Shown: one piece after another, positions 1 to 7,862 of the stretch
Layout of the letters: each line of letters opens with the position of its first letter
Position numbering within the stretch: position 1 is the first letter of the stretch
NCBI GenBank assembly: GCA_002364975.1
Contig: DEYT01000047.1
Location: 1 to 11,741 of the forward strand
Source of the DNA: Opitutia bacterium UBA3151
GTDB taxonomy: Bacteria; Verrucomicrobiota; Verrucomicrobiia; Opitutales; Seribacteraceae
Direction: 5' to 3'
DNA: 11,741 bases
Notes under the pieces: model-generated
The model's database searches: none
What the model was told of the DNA's origin: nothing
What the model saw: the letters and a program-made list of their open reading frames with translations, nothing else
Made by a program: the position numbers and the translations under genes

Positions 1-37
1 ACCTTGCATATTTCTTGATCTAAATATAACTGTTATT

Positions 38-619
38 ATGCATTTGTTCTCTAAAGGGCTTTCTGATTTGGTTCGTTCGAATCCAATGACAGTTTCATAA
101 ATTGCTCGAAATGTAGGGATCAGTCGCCCCTCATTGTATGATTTACTGAAAGGGAAATCGCTTCCTCGTATGTCCACTCTTGAACGCTTAATCGGAGTCA
201 TACAACCTGCTGCCAAACAAGCTGAATTCCTGCATTCTTCCCACAAAATCGAACGCCTTCGGAGCACCAGAAGTCATCGGATGATTCATTTGAGGGATAA
301 GCAACATTTCGTTCGTAGACTTTCAGACCAATTACTTGCCAAGGGGCATGAAATCGCCCGCTCCCCTAAAAATCATGAAATTGACCTTGTCCTTCGCATA
401 GATAACAAAAAAAGAACTCCGATTATAGCCGATCTTCAATTATTGGATTCCACCCAAACCTTGGGAAATATCCTCTTTGCCATGCATGAATTATCTACGA
501 CTCGAGGTGTTATTTGTGTTTCTTCCTTAAAGGGATTAAGTCGATCGATTTCCTCTCTTTTTTCAAAATATGGGGTAAATATTATCACCCCAAAAGCTTT
601 ACTGAGAGAATTGAAGTAG
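38..619 (+). pseudogene. XRE-type HTH protein with Mrr-like C-terminal domain, interrupted by in-frame TAA
   Basis: Reading from ATG 38 gives a peptide that continues in the same frame to the TAG at 617-619, broken only by TAA at 98-100 (codon 21 of 193). Across the stop the text is a textbook helix-turn-helix: NPMTVS, stop, IARNVGISRPSLYDLLKG, followed by SLPRMSTLERLIGVI. A CAA-to-TAA change (Gln expected before the I-A pair) explains it. An open frame starting at TTG 134 would begin inside the recognition helix, so it is not a believable native start. Residues about 80-193 look like a restriction-endonuclease fold: GHEIARSP, EIDLVL, IIADLQLLDS, then GVICVSS and YGVNIITPKALL. That order recalls Mrr-type nucleases, but the usual acidic-x-Lys motif reads D-L-Q. 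The frame is also open from base 2 to 38, so the true start could lie outside the window. No Shine-Dalgarno site is visible. It may be a pseudogene, a sequencing error, or a gene whose C-terminal part is made by reinitiation. Role unknown; DNA binding is inferred from the HTH. Confidence 0.6.
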
Positions 620-630
620 CATTTCAAGGG

Positions 631-644
631 GCATCAGAAGATGC
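631..644 (+). terminator. small hairpin after the HTH gene, weak terminator candidate
   Basis: GCATC at 631-635 pairs with GATGC at 640-644 around an AGAA tetraloop, 11 bases after the stop of the HTH gene. There is no T tract after the stem, so it does not meet the rule for an intrinsic terminator. It is recorded as the only clear stem just downstream of this gene. Confidence 0.2.
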
Positions 645-724
645 ATTATGTTAATAACGAGAAAGTTAAGGTGTTTATATATTTGTAATATTCAAAAAGA
701 TACGAAATCATACTACTACCCTAC

Positions 725-781
725 CCTATCCATTCCTAGGCAATATCTTTAAAAACCATTGGCGTTTTTGTTATGGATAGG
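725..781. repeat. nested inverted repeat between the convergent genes
   Basis: A perfect 9-base inverted repeat has arms CCTATCCAT at 725-733 and ATGGATAGG at 773-781. Inside it lie the palindrome CCTAGG (735-740) and a second A/T-rich stem (751-769). The right arm ends 2 bases from the stop codon of the leftward ATPase gene. In RNA the structure could fold from either strand, so it may mark or protect the 3' ends of the two converging transcripts. Confidence 0.45.
751..769 (-). terminator. possible terminator of the leftward nuclease/ATPase operon
   Basis: AAAAAC at 751-756 can pair with GTTTTT at 764-769. Read on the minus strand, the RNA would show A-run, GCC, AAT loop, GG, then a U-run, starting about 15 bases after the ATPase stop. 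The core has only two or three G-C pairs, so it is weak for an intrinsic terminator. Its position and U-run suit the role. Confidence 0.3.
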
Positions 782-783
782 AA

Positions 784-2919
784 TCATACTGCACCCGTTT
801 TAAGTTCATAATATTGAAAGTCCTCGGCAAGTATAATCGCCTTACTGCGAAACAAATCACGCAGATGATCATCCATGGTAAAATAGAAAATTTGCCACCC
901 ACTGCTTCGGACTTGCTCGATAAGGTGATCCACCATGTTTGCTCTTCTATCCCAGTCACTGTTTTGAAAGGCATCATCCAAGAGGAGAAATCCAGGTTCA
1001 CCATCGAGATAATGACGAGAAAAAAGTAAACGAAGTGCAATCATGACCTGCTCCTTCGCCCCGGTAGAAAGAAATTCCTGGGATAAACTTTCAGCTCCAC
1101 TTTGAGCTAATTTCAGATTTCCTTCATCCCAAGAGAATCCGGAAAAACGATTCCCACTTATTTGCTGAATATCTGAAGTAAGCTCGGGATTTTTCAAATT
1201 TTCGGCAATTAATTCATCTTCCTCCTCTTGGAGCTCACGAACCGTAGAAACTACACAAATCTTAGCAATTATCTCCGCAGTAATTTCTTTATATTCTTTC
1301 TCTGTTTCTACGATTTTTTCTTCCAAGGAGCTAATTAATTCCTCCCAGTCTCCAGATAAAACATCTGTGACAGCGACAACTTCAGTCTTCAACTGCCCTA
1401 GCTCTATTTGCGATTGATGCTGTCTTTCAATTTGAGCTTTCAGCCTCATCTCTAGTTCGCTAGCTAGCTTTTGATCCCAAGCTATTTCGGGGCCTTCTTG
1501 GAGGTAGTCCTCTTCTGGAACATGTAATCGATCCAGTTCCCTTTCCTTTGAATTCTGACTTTCTAGCAGGTCCGCCAACTGGGTTTTATATATGGAAATT
1601 TGTTCCTTCCATTTTGGGATGGAGGAATTGCTATCCTCTGATGCTCCTAATCTGGTCTCAAGCCTTGCCTGCAGATCAATTTCTTGCTCTCTCAAATGAT
1701 AAACTTGCTGCACTGCTTCTTCTTTTTGCCCTTGAAGGCGGTTCAAAGTAGCCACTTTTTCCTGGAATGCCTCTTCGCTCACCAGTTCTTCCCCAAATTT
1801 CAATTTAAATTCGTTTTTGATTCGGGTAAGGTCGGGATTCTCGGTTCTGGGCTCTATTTCCTGCTGAGTCTTTACCAGAAGCCAAAGGAAAAGGAAAACC
1901 ACCGCTACTAAACCACTAGCGGTTCCCGCCCAAATACTCGAGAAAAGAGACAAGGCTATAGTAGTGACGAAAGAAGCGAGAAAACAAATGATAAAAACTG
2001 GATTAGAACGAGAGACTGGTTCAATCGGTGTATTTTCCATTACTTCTAATTCACGATAGCGAACAAGTGCATGATCAGACCAATCCTTGTGGTTTAGTTC
2101 ACCTTCTAAATACTGGACTCGAAGATTCTTCTCTTCTAAGTCGGTTTTTACCTTTTCTATCAAATCGAGCTTAGAATCCAATTCTTCTAAATCCTCAGGA
2201 TATTCCTCCATTTGATTTTTTAGAAGTTTTATTTGTCTGGCGATTTCAAAGGCTTGATGATTTTTTGCAAGTTTGAGCTTTTTGATTTTTTCTTCGATAT
2301 CGATTATCTCTTGTTGCAGTCCATCCAGTTCCCCCTCCCTCTCTTCCGCAAACCTTCGCCGTAATTCCCCGAGTTTTTCCATTTTCTGCTCAAGTAAATT
2401 ACGATCTTTTATTTCGCCAGCATTATTGGCATGGATCACTCCATTACCTATGTTCGCTTTGTGTAAATTTCTCTTTATTTGCTTGTCATTTATAATTTCT
2501 TCGAGAACTCCACTGGAGGAAAGGCTTTGACGAATCAGATTTTCTGGGGAATTTAACAAAGTATCCCCTGCCCTTACTAGGAGAAGCTTGCTTAGAAAAG
2601 CTGGCAGCTTCAATTCCTGCTCAAAGGAGTCTTGAAGCGTTAATTTGGAACTGGGACCAAAGGTTCGTGACACCTTACCATCCAAAGAAGGGAATTCCCC
2701 AATTGTTATAGAACCACTTGGAGCAGGAACCCAATTTCGAGCCACTCCATTCAAGGGCGACTCTCTTCCTGTCCCAAACAACCAGCTTGAAAAGGCTTCG
2801 AGCAAATAAGTCTTACCGGTTTCATTTTTGCCATAAATGAGATTCAAACCTTTGGGATTCATTTCCAAATTTTTATGAAGCGGCCCTTGGGCATGAACTT
2901 GTACGCTTTCAATCCTCAT
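784..2919 (-). CDS. YhaN/Rad50-like AAA ATPase with central membrane hairpin, partner of the SbcD-like nuclease
   Basis: This 711-residue ATPase is of the SMC/Rad50 type. The N-terminal half-site has MRIESVQVHAQGP and Walker A GKNETGKT (30-37). Long charged coiled coils run about 175-295 and 365-580. The C-terminal half-site has the signature-like LSTGAKEQ (617-624), Walker B FLLLDDAF (644-651), a D-loop NSD (653-655) and the switch histidine H685 in TMDDH. Between the coils lie two hydrophobic stretches, about 306-326 and 329-349, that look like a transmembrane hairpin. No CxxC zinc hook is present; the only cysteines are near 312 and 554. Membrane segments at the coil apex instead of a zinc hook are the layout of Bacillus YhaN rather than SbcC. 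It is shorter than B. subtilis YhaN (about 960 residues from memory). It follows the nuclease gene by 3 bases with a strong ribosome site, so the two are surely co-transcribed. Inferred role: ATP-driven gating of the nuclease on DNA ends at the membrane. The exact subfamily is less certain than the ATPase assignment. Confidence 0.85.
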   Translation of the reverse strand: MRIESVQVHAQGPLHKNLEMNPKGLNLIYGKNETGKTYLLEAFSSWLFGTGRESPLNGVARNWVPAPSGSITIGEFPSLDGKVSRTFGPSSKLTLQDSFEQELKLPAFLSKLLLVRAGDTLLNSPENLIRQSLSSSGVLEEIINDKQIKRNLHKANIGNGVIHANNAGEIKDRNLLEQKMEKLGELRRRFAEEREGELDGLQQEIIDIEEKIKKLKLAKNHQAFEIARQIKLLKNQMEEYPEDLEELDSKLDLIEKVKTDLEEKNLRVQYLEGELNHKDWSDHALVRYRELEVMENTPIEPVSRSNPVFIICFLASFVTTIALSLFSSIWAGTASGLVAVVFLFLWLLVKTQQEIEPRTENPDLTRIKNEFKLKFGEELVSEEAFQEKVATLNRLQGQKEEAVQQVYHLREQEIDLQARLETRLGASEDSNSSIPKWKEQISIYKTQLADLLESQNSKERELDRLHVPEEDYLQEGPEIAWDQKLASELEMRLKAQIERQHQSQIELGQLKTEVVAVTDVLSGDWEELISSLEEKIVETEKEYKEITAEIIAKICVVSTVRELQEEEDELIAENLKNPELTSDIQQISGNRFSGFSWDEGNLKLAQSGAESLSQEFLSTGAKEQVMIALRLLFSRHYLDGEPGFLLLDDAFQNSDWDRRANMVDHLIEQVRSSGWQIFYFTMDDHLRDLFRSKAIILAEDFQYYELKTGAV

Positions 2920-2922
2920 CTT

Positions 2923-4065
2923 CTAACCTCCAATTTGATAAATTGTTTTTAGAGCCGCCATTTTAACCTGTTCCTTTGAGGGCTCGCCTTGGTCAAATCT
3001 CCAACGAGATTTATCCTCAATTTCTAATGGCAAGGAATTTTCTAGCTTTGCATCAAGTAAATCAATTTTTTCGATCACTTTTCGAGCAACCAGATTTCTT
3101 TGCGGGTCCGTGGCATTCAACAATCCATCAAAATTTGGGTTCGGGGATTGGTTTGAATGACTAGATTCATAAAGCTTGATGCCTAAGGATTTCACCTCAA
3201 GCGTAAATAATTTGATCAGTTCATCCTTCTGTCGTGAAAAACCCACCACCTGTAATCGAACATAAATTCGCTCTTTTTCATTTTTCCAATCGGCATGCAT
3301 CAATCGTTGTTCCAATTGCTCTCTGAGCTGTTTCATTTCCTGATCCGATGGAAATACAAAGAATGTCTCATCCAAGAAAATTGAGTTTGATTGAACTCTT
3401 CTTTCACTAATTTCTATTCGATTAGTATCCAAGACCAAAAAGCGACGGTGTCCAGTTTCCGAAACATCTAATCCTTGAGGGGAACCTGGATAAATTACTT
3501 TTCCACCGAGGGGGTTTTTTAAATCAGTCGGTTTATGAATATGGCCAAGAAAAACTTTTTTCAGGTTGGATTCCAAGATATCACTTTTCTTAAGAGGCAT
3601 GTAAATCCCCTTTTCTCTTGGATTTGACTCCCTCGAACCATCAATAAAATCACCATGACCAACTAATACCCAGGCTTGTCCCTCTGGAAAATTAATGGCT
3701 GCATTGATCACATCTCCCATACTCAAGCTCTTCTGATATGGGACAAATAAAACCTGTAGTCCTTCAAACTCAACCGCTTTGGGGGTGCAATATTTATGGA
3801 GCGAGTCGAGATGCAAATCTGCTAAGCTTTGTTCTGAATCATGATTTCCAGGAATCAGGTGAATTTGAATATCAGGATAAGAGCGACAAGGATCTAAAAA
3901 AGAGGAATAGGCAGATTCATCGCCATCTTTATCGAAAAGATCTCCGGCAATAATAAGATGTTGAATACCTTCGGTGTTCAACTGTGCCAAAATATTTTGT
4001 AACGCAAGAGCACGATCCAAATGTTTTGAATTAAGATGTAAGTCGGCAGTAACTGCTATTTTCAC
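2923..4065 (-). CDS. SbcD/Mre11 family DNA repair exonuclease (YhaO-like metallophosphoesterase)
   Basis: The 380-residue product carries the full calcineurin-type phosphoesterase motif set: DLH (D8, H10), GDLFD (D42), GNHD (N74, H75), GHGD (H137) and GHIH (H175, H177). These residues bind two metal ions, typically manganese, and cut DNA in the Mre11/SbcD family. PGSPQGLD (193-200) is the usual end of the catalytic domain. The remainder, about 215-380, is a capping and ATPase-binding region with little recognisable sequence. The start is GTG at 4063-4065: it sits directly before KIAVTADLH, and a TGA lies in frame 14 codons upstream with no ATG between. No Shine-Dalgarno site is visible before it. 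The gene is first in a two-gene operon with the Rad50-like ATPase, which is the standard partner. Expected action is on double-strand ends or hairpins. The family is certain; the choice of YhaO over SbcD rests on the partner's membrane hairpin. Confidence 0.9.
   Translation of the reverse strand: MKIAVTADLHLNSKHLDRALALQNILAQLNTEGIQHLIIAGDLFDKDGDESAYSSFLDPCRSYPDIQIHLIPGNHDSEQSLADLHLDSLHKYCTPKAVEFEGLQVLFVPYQKSLSMGDVINAAINFPEGQAWVLVGHGDFIDGSRESNPREKGIYMPLKKSDILESNLKKVFLGHIHKPTDLKNPLGGKVIYPGSPQGLDVSETGHRRFLVLDTNRIEISERRVQSNSIFLDETFFVFPSDQEMKQLREQLEQRLMHADWKNEKERIYVRLQVVGFSRQKDELIKLFTLEVKSLGIKLYESSHSNQSPNPNFDGLLNATDPQRNLVARKVIEKIDLLDAKLENSLPLEIEDKSRWRFDQGEPSKEQVKMAALKTIYQIGG
2926..2931 (-). promoter_or_regulatory. 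strong ribosome binding site of the YhaN-like gene
   Basis: GGAGGT on the minus strand lies 6 bases before ATG 2919 and doubles as the last two glycine codons (GGA GGT) of the upstream nuclease gene. It fixes the start codon and suggests coupled translation. It is the best Shine-Dalgarno site in the window. Confidence 0.8.
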
Positions 4066-4179
4066 TTTAGATTCAAAATAAGCATTTGGAAATTGAGAGT
4101 AGTGTTTTCATGAATTAAGCGGTCTGGGTCAATTCTCCTTTTTTCCAACTGTTCATAATTGCTTGGGTAAATAATCATT

Positions 4180-4208
4180 CGTATAGCTTGACTTAAAGCT
4201 GTTGTTAA
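4180..4208 (-). promoter_or_regulatory. sigma-70-like promoter for the SbcD/YhaN-like operon
   Basis: On the minus strand TTAACA (4208-4203) is followed after exactly 17 bases by TATACG (4185-4180). This is 5 of 6 at -35 and 4 of 6 at -10 against the sigma-70 consensus. Transcription would start near 4173, giving a leader of about 108 bases before GTG 4065. It is a pattern match only, in AT-rich DNA where chance matches are common. Confidence 0.35.
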
Positions 4209-4439
4209 AGAAATGTGATTAAAGGCAAAACTCAATTTCTCAGTTTGTTTTTCTATCCCTTAAACCTCGAGATCTTGTCGCATTCTATTAGAATTTATTA
4301 TCCTTGAAAGGTCGGTTTCATTGACAAAGCATTGGGGAACTTTTGTGCTGGTGCATCTTGCACATCGGATCCAGAAGTCTTCAAACCCAAGGGAATCAGA
4401 AAGAACTTTAAGATCCTTGCCTAATTATTTTAATTTATG

Positions 4440-4468
4440 TTAACCGAAACTCGCTTCATTCTTATACA
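4440..4468 (+). promoter_or_regulatory. sigma-70-like promoter for recCBD
   Basis: TTAACC (4440-4445), a 17-base spacer and TATACA (4463-4468) match the sigma-70 consensus at 4 of 6 in each box. Transcription would start near 4475, leaving a leader of about 115 bases before ATG 4590. The -35 box overlaps the palindrome GTTAAC (4439-4444). The element has the same TTAAC-N18-TATAC form as the one facing the other way at 4180-4208. Confidence 0.35.
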
Positions 4469-4589
4469 TAGCTTCTGCCTATTCCAGAATGGCGATGGTT
4501 TTCAATTCCGATTAAAAAAATACCATCTTTATTTCCATTTAGGCTCGAAACATTAAACAACCTATTAAAATAATTCTCTCAACCTTCCA

Positions 4590-7500
4590 ATGAGCTTTAA
4601 TTTAACCACTTCAACTCAGACCGAAAGCTTATTGGACGCTTTTCTGGAAGACACCTCTTCCTTGGACCCATTTGAAAAAAAATGGGTGGTAACCAGCGGA
4701 AAAGGGATGAGAATATGGATGAAACAAGCGATTGCGGAAAGGACCGGAATTTCTGCAAACCTTTGCTTTTTATCTCCTGAACAAGGAGTCTGGTCATTAG
4801 CAAATTTGCCTAGTTTCGAAAATTTGATTTCAGACCGAAATCCATTTTCTAAAGAAAGACTCGCATGGAAAATCAGGCAGGTGCTTCCCCGAATTCATCA
4901 AGAAAACCCAGAGGCCTTTCAGATGCTTACTCCCTTTATTACCGACGAGGATCCGCTTAAAAAAATTCAACTCTGCTGGGAAATTGCTGCGGTTTTTGAT
5001 GAATATCTTCATTATCGCCCGGAACTCTTGGAAAAATGGGCTCAGGGACATGGCGAAACAAGTTGTCGGGACGAAATTTGGCAAGCACCCCTGTGGAGAA
5101 AAATAAGCAGTCTAATGCCATGCCCCACTCTTTATAATCTGATTCAGCAGGCAAATTTCGCACAGAAAGCTCCACCAAAATTATTCCTTTTTTATCTATC
5201 TCCTCTATCACCTATTCATTTTCAAGCATTCGCTGCATATGCATCCAAAAAGACTTTGCATGCATACTTACTCCAACCAACCGATCAATATTGGCAACAA
5301 GTTCTTTCAAAAAAGGAACAGCTCACCAAGCTAAGTGAAACTACATCCGAAGAAGATATGTACTTAGAGCTCGGCCCTCCTTTACTGGGTGCACTCGGAA
5401 AGAGTTGGCAAAAGATGATTTTTCAATTCGAAAACATCGATGCCTATGATCCGGTCTTCAAAACAAAAAGGAATGACAAACACGACTTAGATGCTCTGGG
5501 CACACTGCAAAAAGTCCTGTTAGAGATGCCTGAGCAAGGCGATCTCGAAAAGGTAAAGTATCAGTACGGAGACTCAAGCATACAGATACATTCCTGCCAT
5601 GGTCCACTTCGTGAAATTCAGATTCTACATGATTTTCTCCTCGACCAGTTCAACCAAGATCCAGATTTAAGACCGAATGAAGTTTTGGTTCTCTGTCCCA
5701 ACCTTCATAAATACTCAGCAGTGATTGATGCGGTGTTCGACAATCCTGAAGGGAAGGAAAAGAGAATTCCATTTGGCTTGTGCGACCGTCAGTGGCGAAG
5801 CGAAAGTCGGGTCATTGATACTTTTTATCATCTCCTGGAATTTGCCGAGAGTCGTGCAACCGCAAGGGATTTCTTTACTCTGATCAGTAGACCCGCCATT
5901 CGGGATAAATTTGAATTGAAAGCCGAGGACTTAGAAATCATCAGATGGTGGATAGAGAAAAATCAAATCGCATGGGGGTTTGATCTGCAGCACAAAAAAT
6001 CCCTTTCATTACCTGCATTTGAAGAAAATACATGGCAACTTGGAATTGATCGATTGCTGCTCGGATTTTTTGCCGGAGAAGAGAAATTGCAAGGTTTTGA
6101 TCATTTATCTCCCTTCGATGAGATTGAGGGCGAAAAAGTAGAAATTCTATCTAAATTTATCGATGTGGTTGATTCTCTAAATCTTTTACACCAGAAATCC
6201 TCTTCAAAAAAGTTGCCCAATGCATGGCAAAAAATCCTAGAGGATTATTGCATCAAGCCATTTTTTAAGGAAGAGGAACAAACACACCAAGATCTTGTGG
6301 AAATTAGAAAGTCATTGGGCTTTCTTACCAATGAGACCGAGGATAACCATGATCTTGAACCACTTTCCGTAATTCGTCTACATTTGGAAAGAACCCTAAA
6401 TGAAAAATCCTTATTTTCTCGGCATCTCACTCATGGTGTTAGTTTCGCCAACCTTAGATCAGCCCGTGGAATTCCTGCCAAAGTAATTTGCCTGCTTGGA
6501 ATGAATGGCGGTGAATTCCCTGTTTCCCCCACCGCACCAAGTTTTGATCTTTGTAAAACAAATCCAAAATATAACGACAGGAACGAGACGGAAGAAGACC
6601 GTTTGCTGGTTATGGAGGTGATTCTTTGTACTCGCAATTGCTTTTATCTAAGCTTCCAAGGGCAATCCAATAAGAATAATGACGCCATCCCTCCCTCCAT
6701 AGTAGTTGAAGAAATCATCGAACAGCTTGATGATTTGCTTGATTTTTCAATGGAAAAAGTTGTTCAAAATGCAAAGTCAGCCTTTGCACTCAAACATCCA
6801 CTTCAAGCTTTCAGTAAACGCCTCTTCAAAGTTTCTGACAAACATGAGAGTAGTGGTCAATTTTTCTCTCCTGATGCTTGTCGGAGTTTTTCAAATACCT
6901 CTTGTAAAGGGGCGGTTGCTCTATCCGGAGAACCAAAGCCAATTGAAGAATTTTGCTCCGGGCCGATTTCAAATGAGAATCCAGAGCATCCCAAAATTCA
7001 TATTTTTGATCTCGCCCGCTTTTGGAAAAATCCGAGTGCCTACTTTCTTAATAGAAGCCTGCAAGTTTCAACCAAAGAAGTCAATATCCTGCTACCGGAA
7101 AATGAACGATTGGGTAGTTGTCCATGGCAAGATAGTTCGATCAAAAGGCTATTAATTAAGCAATTTCTAGATGGTCAGGATTTAGCCGATTCTCACCAAG
7201 AATTACAAAAACAAAATCTTCTGCCACCTGGTCAGATAGGCAAAGCACTACATTCTTCCATGACTGGAGAATTAGCAATGATGTTTCAGAGGACGCATCC
7301 TAATCTTGCAGAAAGAATATCGAAAACCACAATACATGGTTTACTAAATGAAATTGAAATAACTGGAGAAACTGGTCCATTTTTTGAGAGTACATTCTTT
7401 TTATTTCATAGTGCAAAACTGAAAGGTAAGAATTGCTTGGAAGGCTTGATCCTCCATCTTTTTCATAATTTATTTGGTCCTTTCCCAGGAAATTCCAAGA

Positions 7501-7862
7501 CCGTGGTTGGTGCGATTGACAAAAGCTTTCGCTTTGCTCCCGTTTCTCCAAACCGAGCCGAAGAAATTTTATCTCAATTATATGAGCTCTACACAGAAGG
7601 GGCTGCCCGACCCCTGCCCTTTTTCCCCAATGCCTCCCTCACATGGCTTGAACAAAAAATCAAACATCAGAAAGGAAAGAAAAACTTACTTGAACCACTT
7701 GATTGTGCTAAAAAAAGCTGGTTTAACGAAATGGGTGGAGAGGGAACCGAATTTTCAACTGAATTAATTTACCACGAGAATCCTTGGGGTCTTCCAGAGA
7801 CTTTGGAATTAAATGAATTGGTCATGGGCTTTATCGATGAATTAGGTGAGTTTGTACTATGA
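4590..7862 (+). CDS. recC: RecC, exonuclease V gamma subunit
   Basis: The 1090-residue product (E. coli RecC about 1122) matches RecC along its length. Near the N terminus, VVTSGKGMRIWMKQ and GISANLCF (about 33-60) correspond to the E. coli segment with STGMAQWLQ and GIAANIDF. Next come FDEYLHYRPELLEKW, then CHGPLREIQILHDFLL (about 335-350), PFGLCDR, and IPAKVICLLGMNGGEFP (about 629-645) with DRNETEEDRLLVMEVI after it. RecC folds like a helicase plus nuclease but has lost both active sites. In E. coli it splits the strands, feeds them to RecB and RecD and reads Chi. ATG 4590 gives an N terminus that aligns with the family. The bases before it (CTCTCAACCTTCCA) are pyrimidine-rich with no Shine-Dalgarno site. 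It is the first gene of recC-recB-recD and ends inside the recB start codon region (ATGA). Unlike in E. coli, no ptr protease gene separates recC from recB. Confidence 0.95.
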   Translation: MSFNLTTSTQTESLLDAFLEDTSSLDPFEKKWVVTSGKGMRIWMKQAIAERTGISANLCFLSPEQGVWSLANLPSFENLISDRNPFSKERLAWKIRQVLPRIHQENPEAFQMLTPFITDEDPLKKIQLCWEIAAVFDEYLHYRPELLEKWAQGHGETSCRDEIWQAPLWRKISSLMPCPTLYNLIQQANFAQKAPPKLFLFYLSPLSPIHFQAFAAYASKKTLHAYLLQPTDQYWQQVLSKKEQLTKLSETTSEEDMYLELGPPLLGALGKSWQKMIFQFENIDAYDPVFKTKRNDKHDLDALGTLQKVLLEMPEQGDLEKVKYQYGDSSIQIHSCHGPLREIQILHDFLLDQFNQDPDLRPNEVLVLCPNLHKYSAVIDAVFDNPEGKEKRIPFGLCDRQWRSESRVIDTFYHLLEFAESRATARDFFTLISRPAIRDKFELKAEDLEIIRWWIEKNQIAWGFDLQHKKSLSLPAFEENTWQLGIDRLLLGFFAGEEKLQGFDHLSPFDEIEGEKVEILSKFIDVVDSLNLLHQKSSSKKLPNAWQKILEDYCIKPFFKEEEQTHQDLVEIRKSLGFLTNETEDNHDLEPLSVIRLHLERTLNEKSLFSRHLTHGVSFANLRSARGIPAKVICLLGMNGGEFPVSPTAPSFDLCKTNPKYNDRNETEEDRLLVMEVILCTRNCFYLSFQGQSNKNNDAIPPSIVVEEIIEQLDDLLDFSMEKVVQNAKSAFALKHPLQAFSKRLFKVSDKHESSGQFFSPDACRSFSNTSCKGAVALSGEPKPIEEFCSGPISNENPEHPKIHIFDLARFWKNPSAYFLNRSLQVSTKEVNILLPENERLGSCPWQDSSIKRLLIKQFLDGQDLADSHQELQKQNLLPPGQIGKALHSSMTGELAMMFQRTHPNLAERISKTTIHGLLNEIEITGETGPFFESTFFLFHSAKLKGKNCLEGLILHLFHNLFGPFPGNSKTVVGAIDKSFRFAPVSPNRAEEILSQLYELYTEGAARPLPFFPNASLTWLEQKIKHQKGKKNLLEPLDCAKKSWFNEMGGEGTEFSTELIYHENPWGLPETLELNELVMGFIDELGEFVL
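7844..7849 (+). promoter_or_regulatory. ribosome binding site of recB inside recC
   Basis: AGGTGA lies 9 bases before ATG 7859, within the last codons of recC. With the ATGA overlap of the recC stop and recB start, it supports coupled translation of the two subunits. Confidence 0.55.

Larger units (their letters stand above)
4066..4589. other. 524-bp divergent intergenic region
   Basis: No convincing gene lies between the two operons. All frames are broken by stops; the longest minus-strand stretch (about 40 codons near 4300-4425) has no start and no recognised domain. The region holds one promoter-like element facing each way (see separate entries) and a small stem, GTGCA-TCT-TGCAC, at 4351-4363. 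The roughly 230 bases between the two elements show nothing else I can name. The size is generous for a simple divergent promoter region, so a small RNA, an operator or the decayed remains of a gene are possible. Confidence 0.7.

Noticed and set aside
25..30. TATAAC as a -10 box giving a leaderless transcript for ATG 38
   Set aside because: No -35 box at proper spacing is visible, and the gene may begin upstream of the window.
2400..2600. Possible zinc hook or HNH-like motif in the Rad50-like ATPase
   Set aside because: No CxxC or clustered His/Cys residues occur; the protein has only isolated cysteines.
4347..4354. GCTGGTGC, one base from the E. coli Chi octamer GCTGGTGG
   Set aside because: It is a single near match. 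Chi sequences differ between lineages, and no repeated Chi-like octamer stood out.
4300..4425. Minus-strand stretch of about 40 codons (contains SGSDVQDAPAQ) in the divergent gap
   Set aside because: It has no start codon after the upstream stop, no ribosome site and no family resemblance, so it is not called as a gene.
6706..7155. Open frame of 149 codons on the plus strand inside recC
   Set aside because: It lies wholly in another frame of recC, which has family matches on both sides. The translation is low in recognisable motifs and has no ribosome site.
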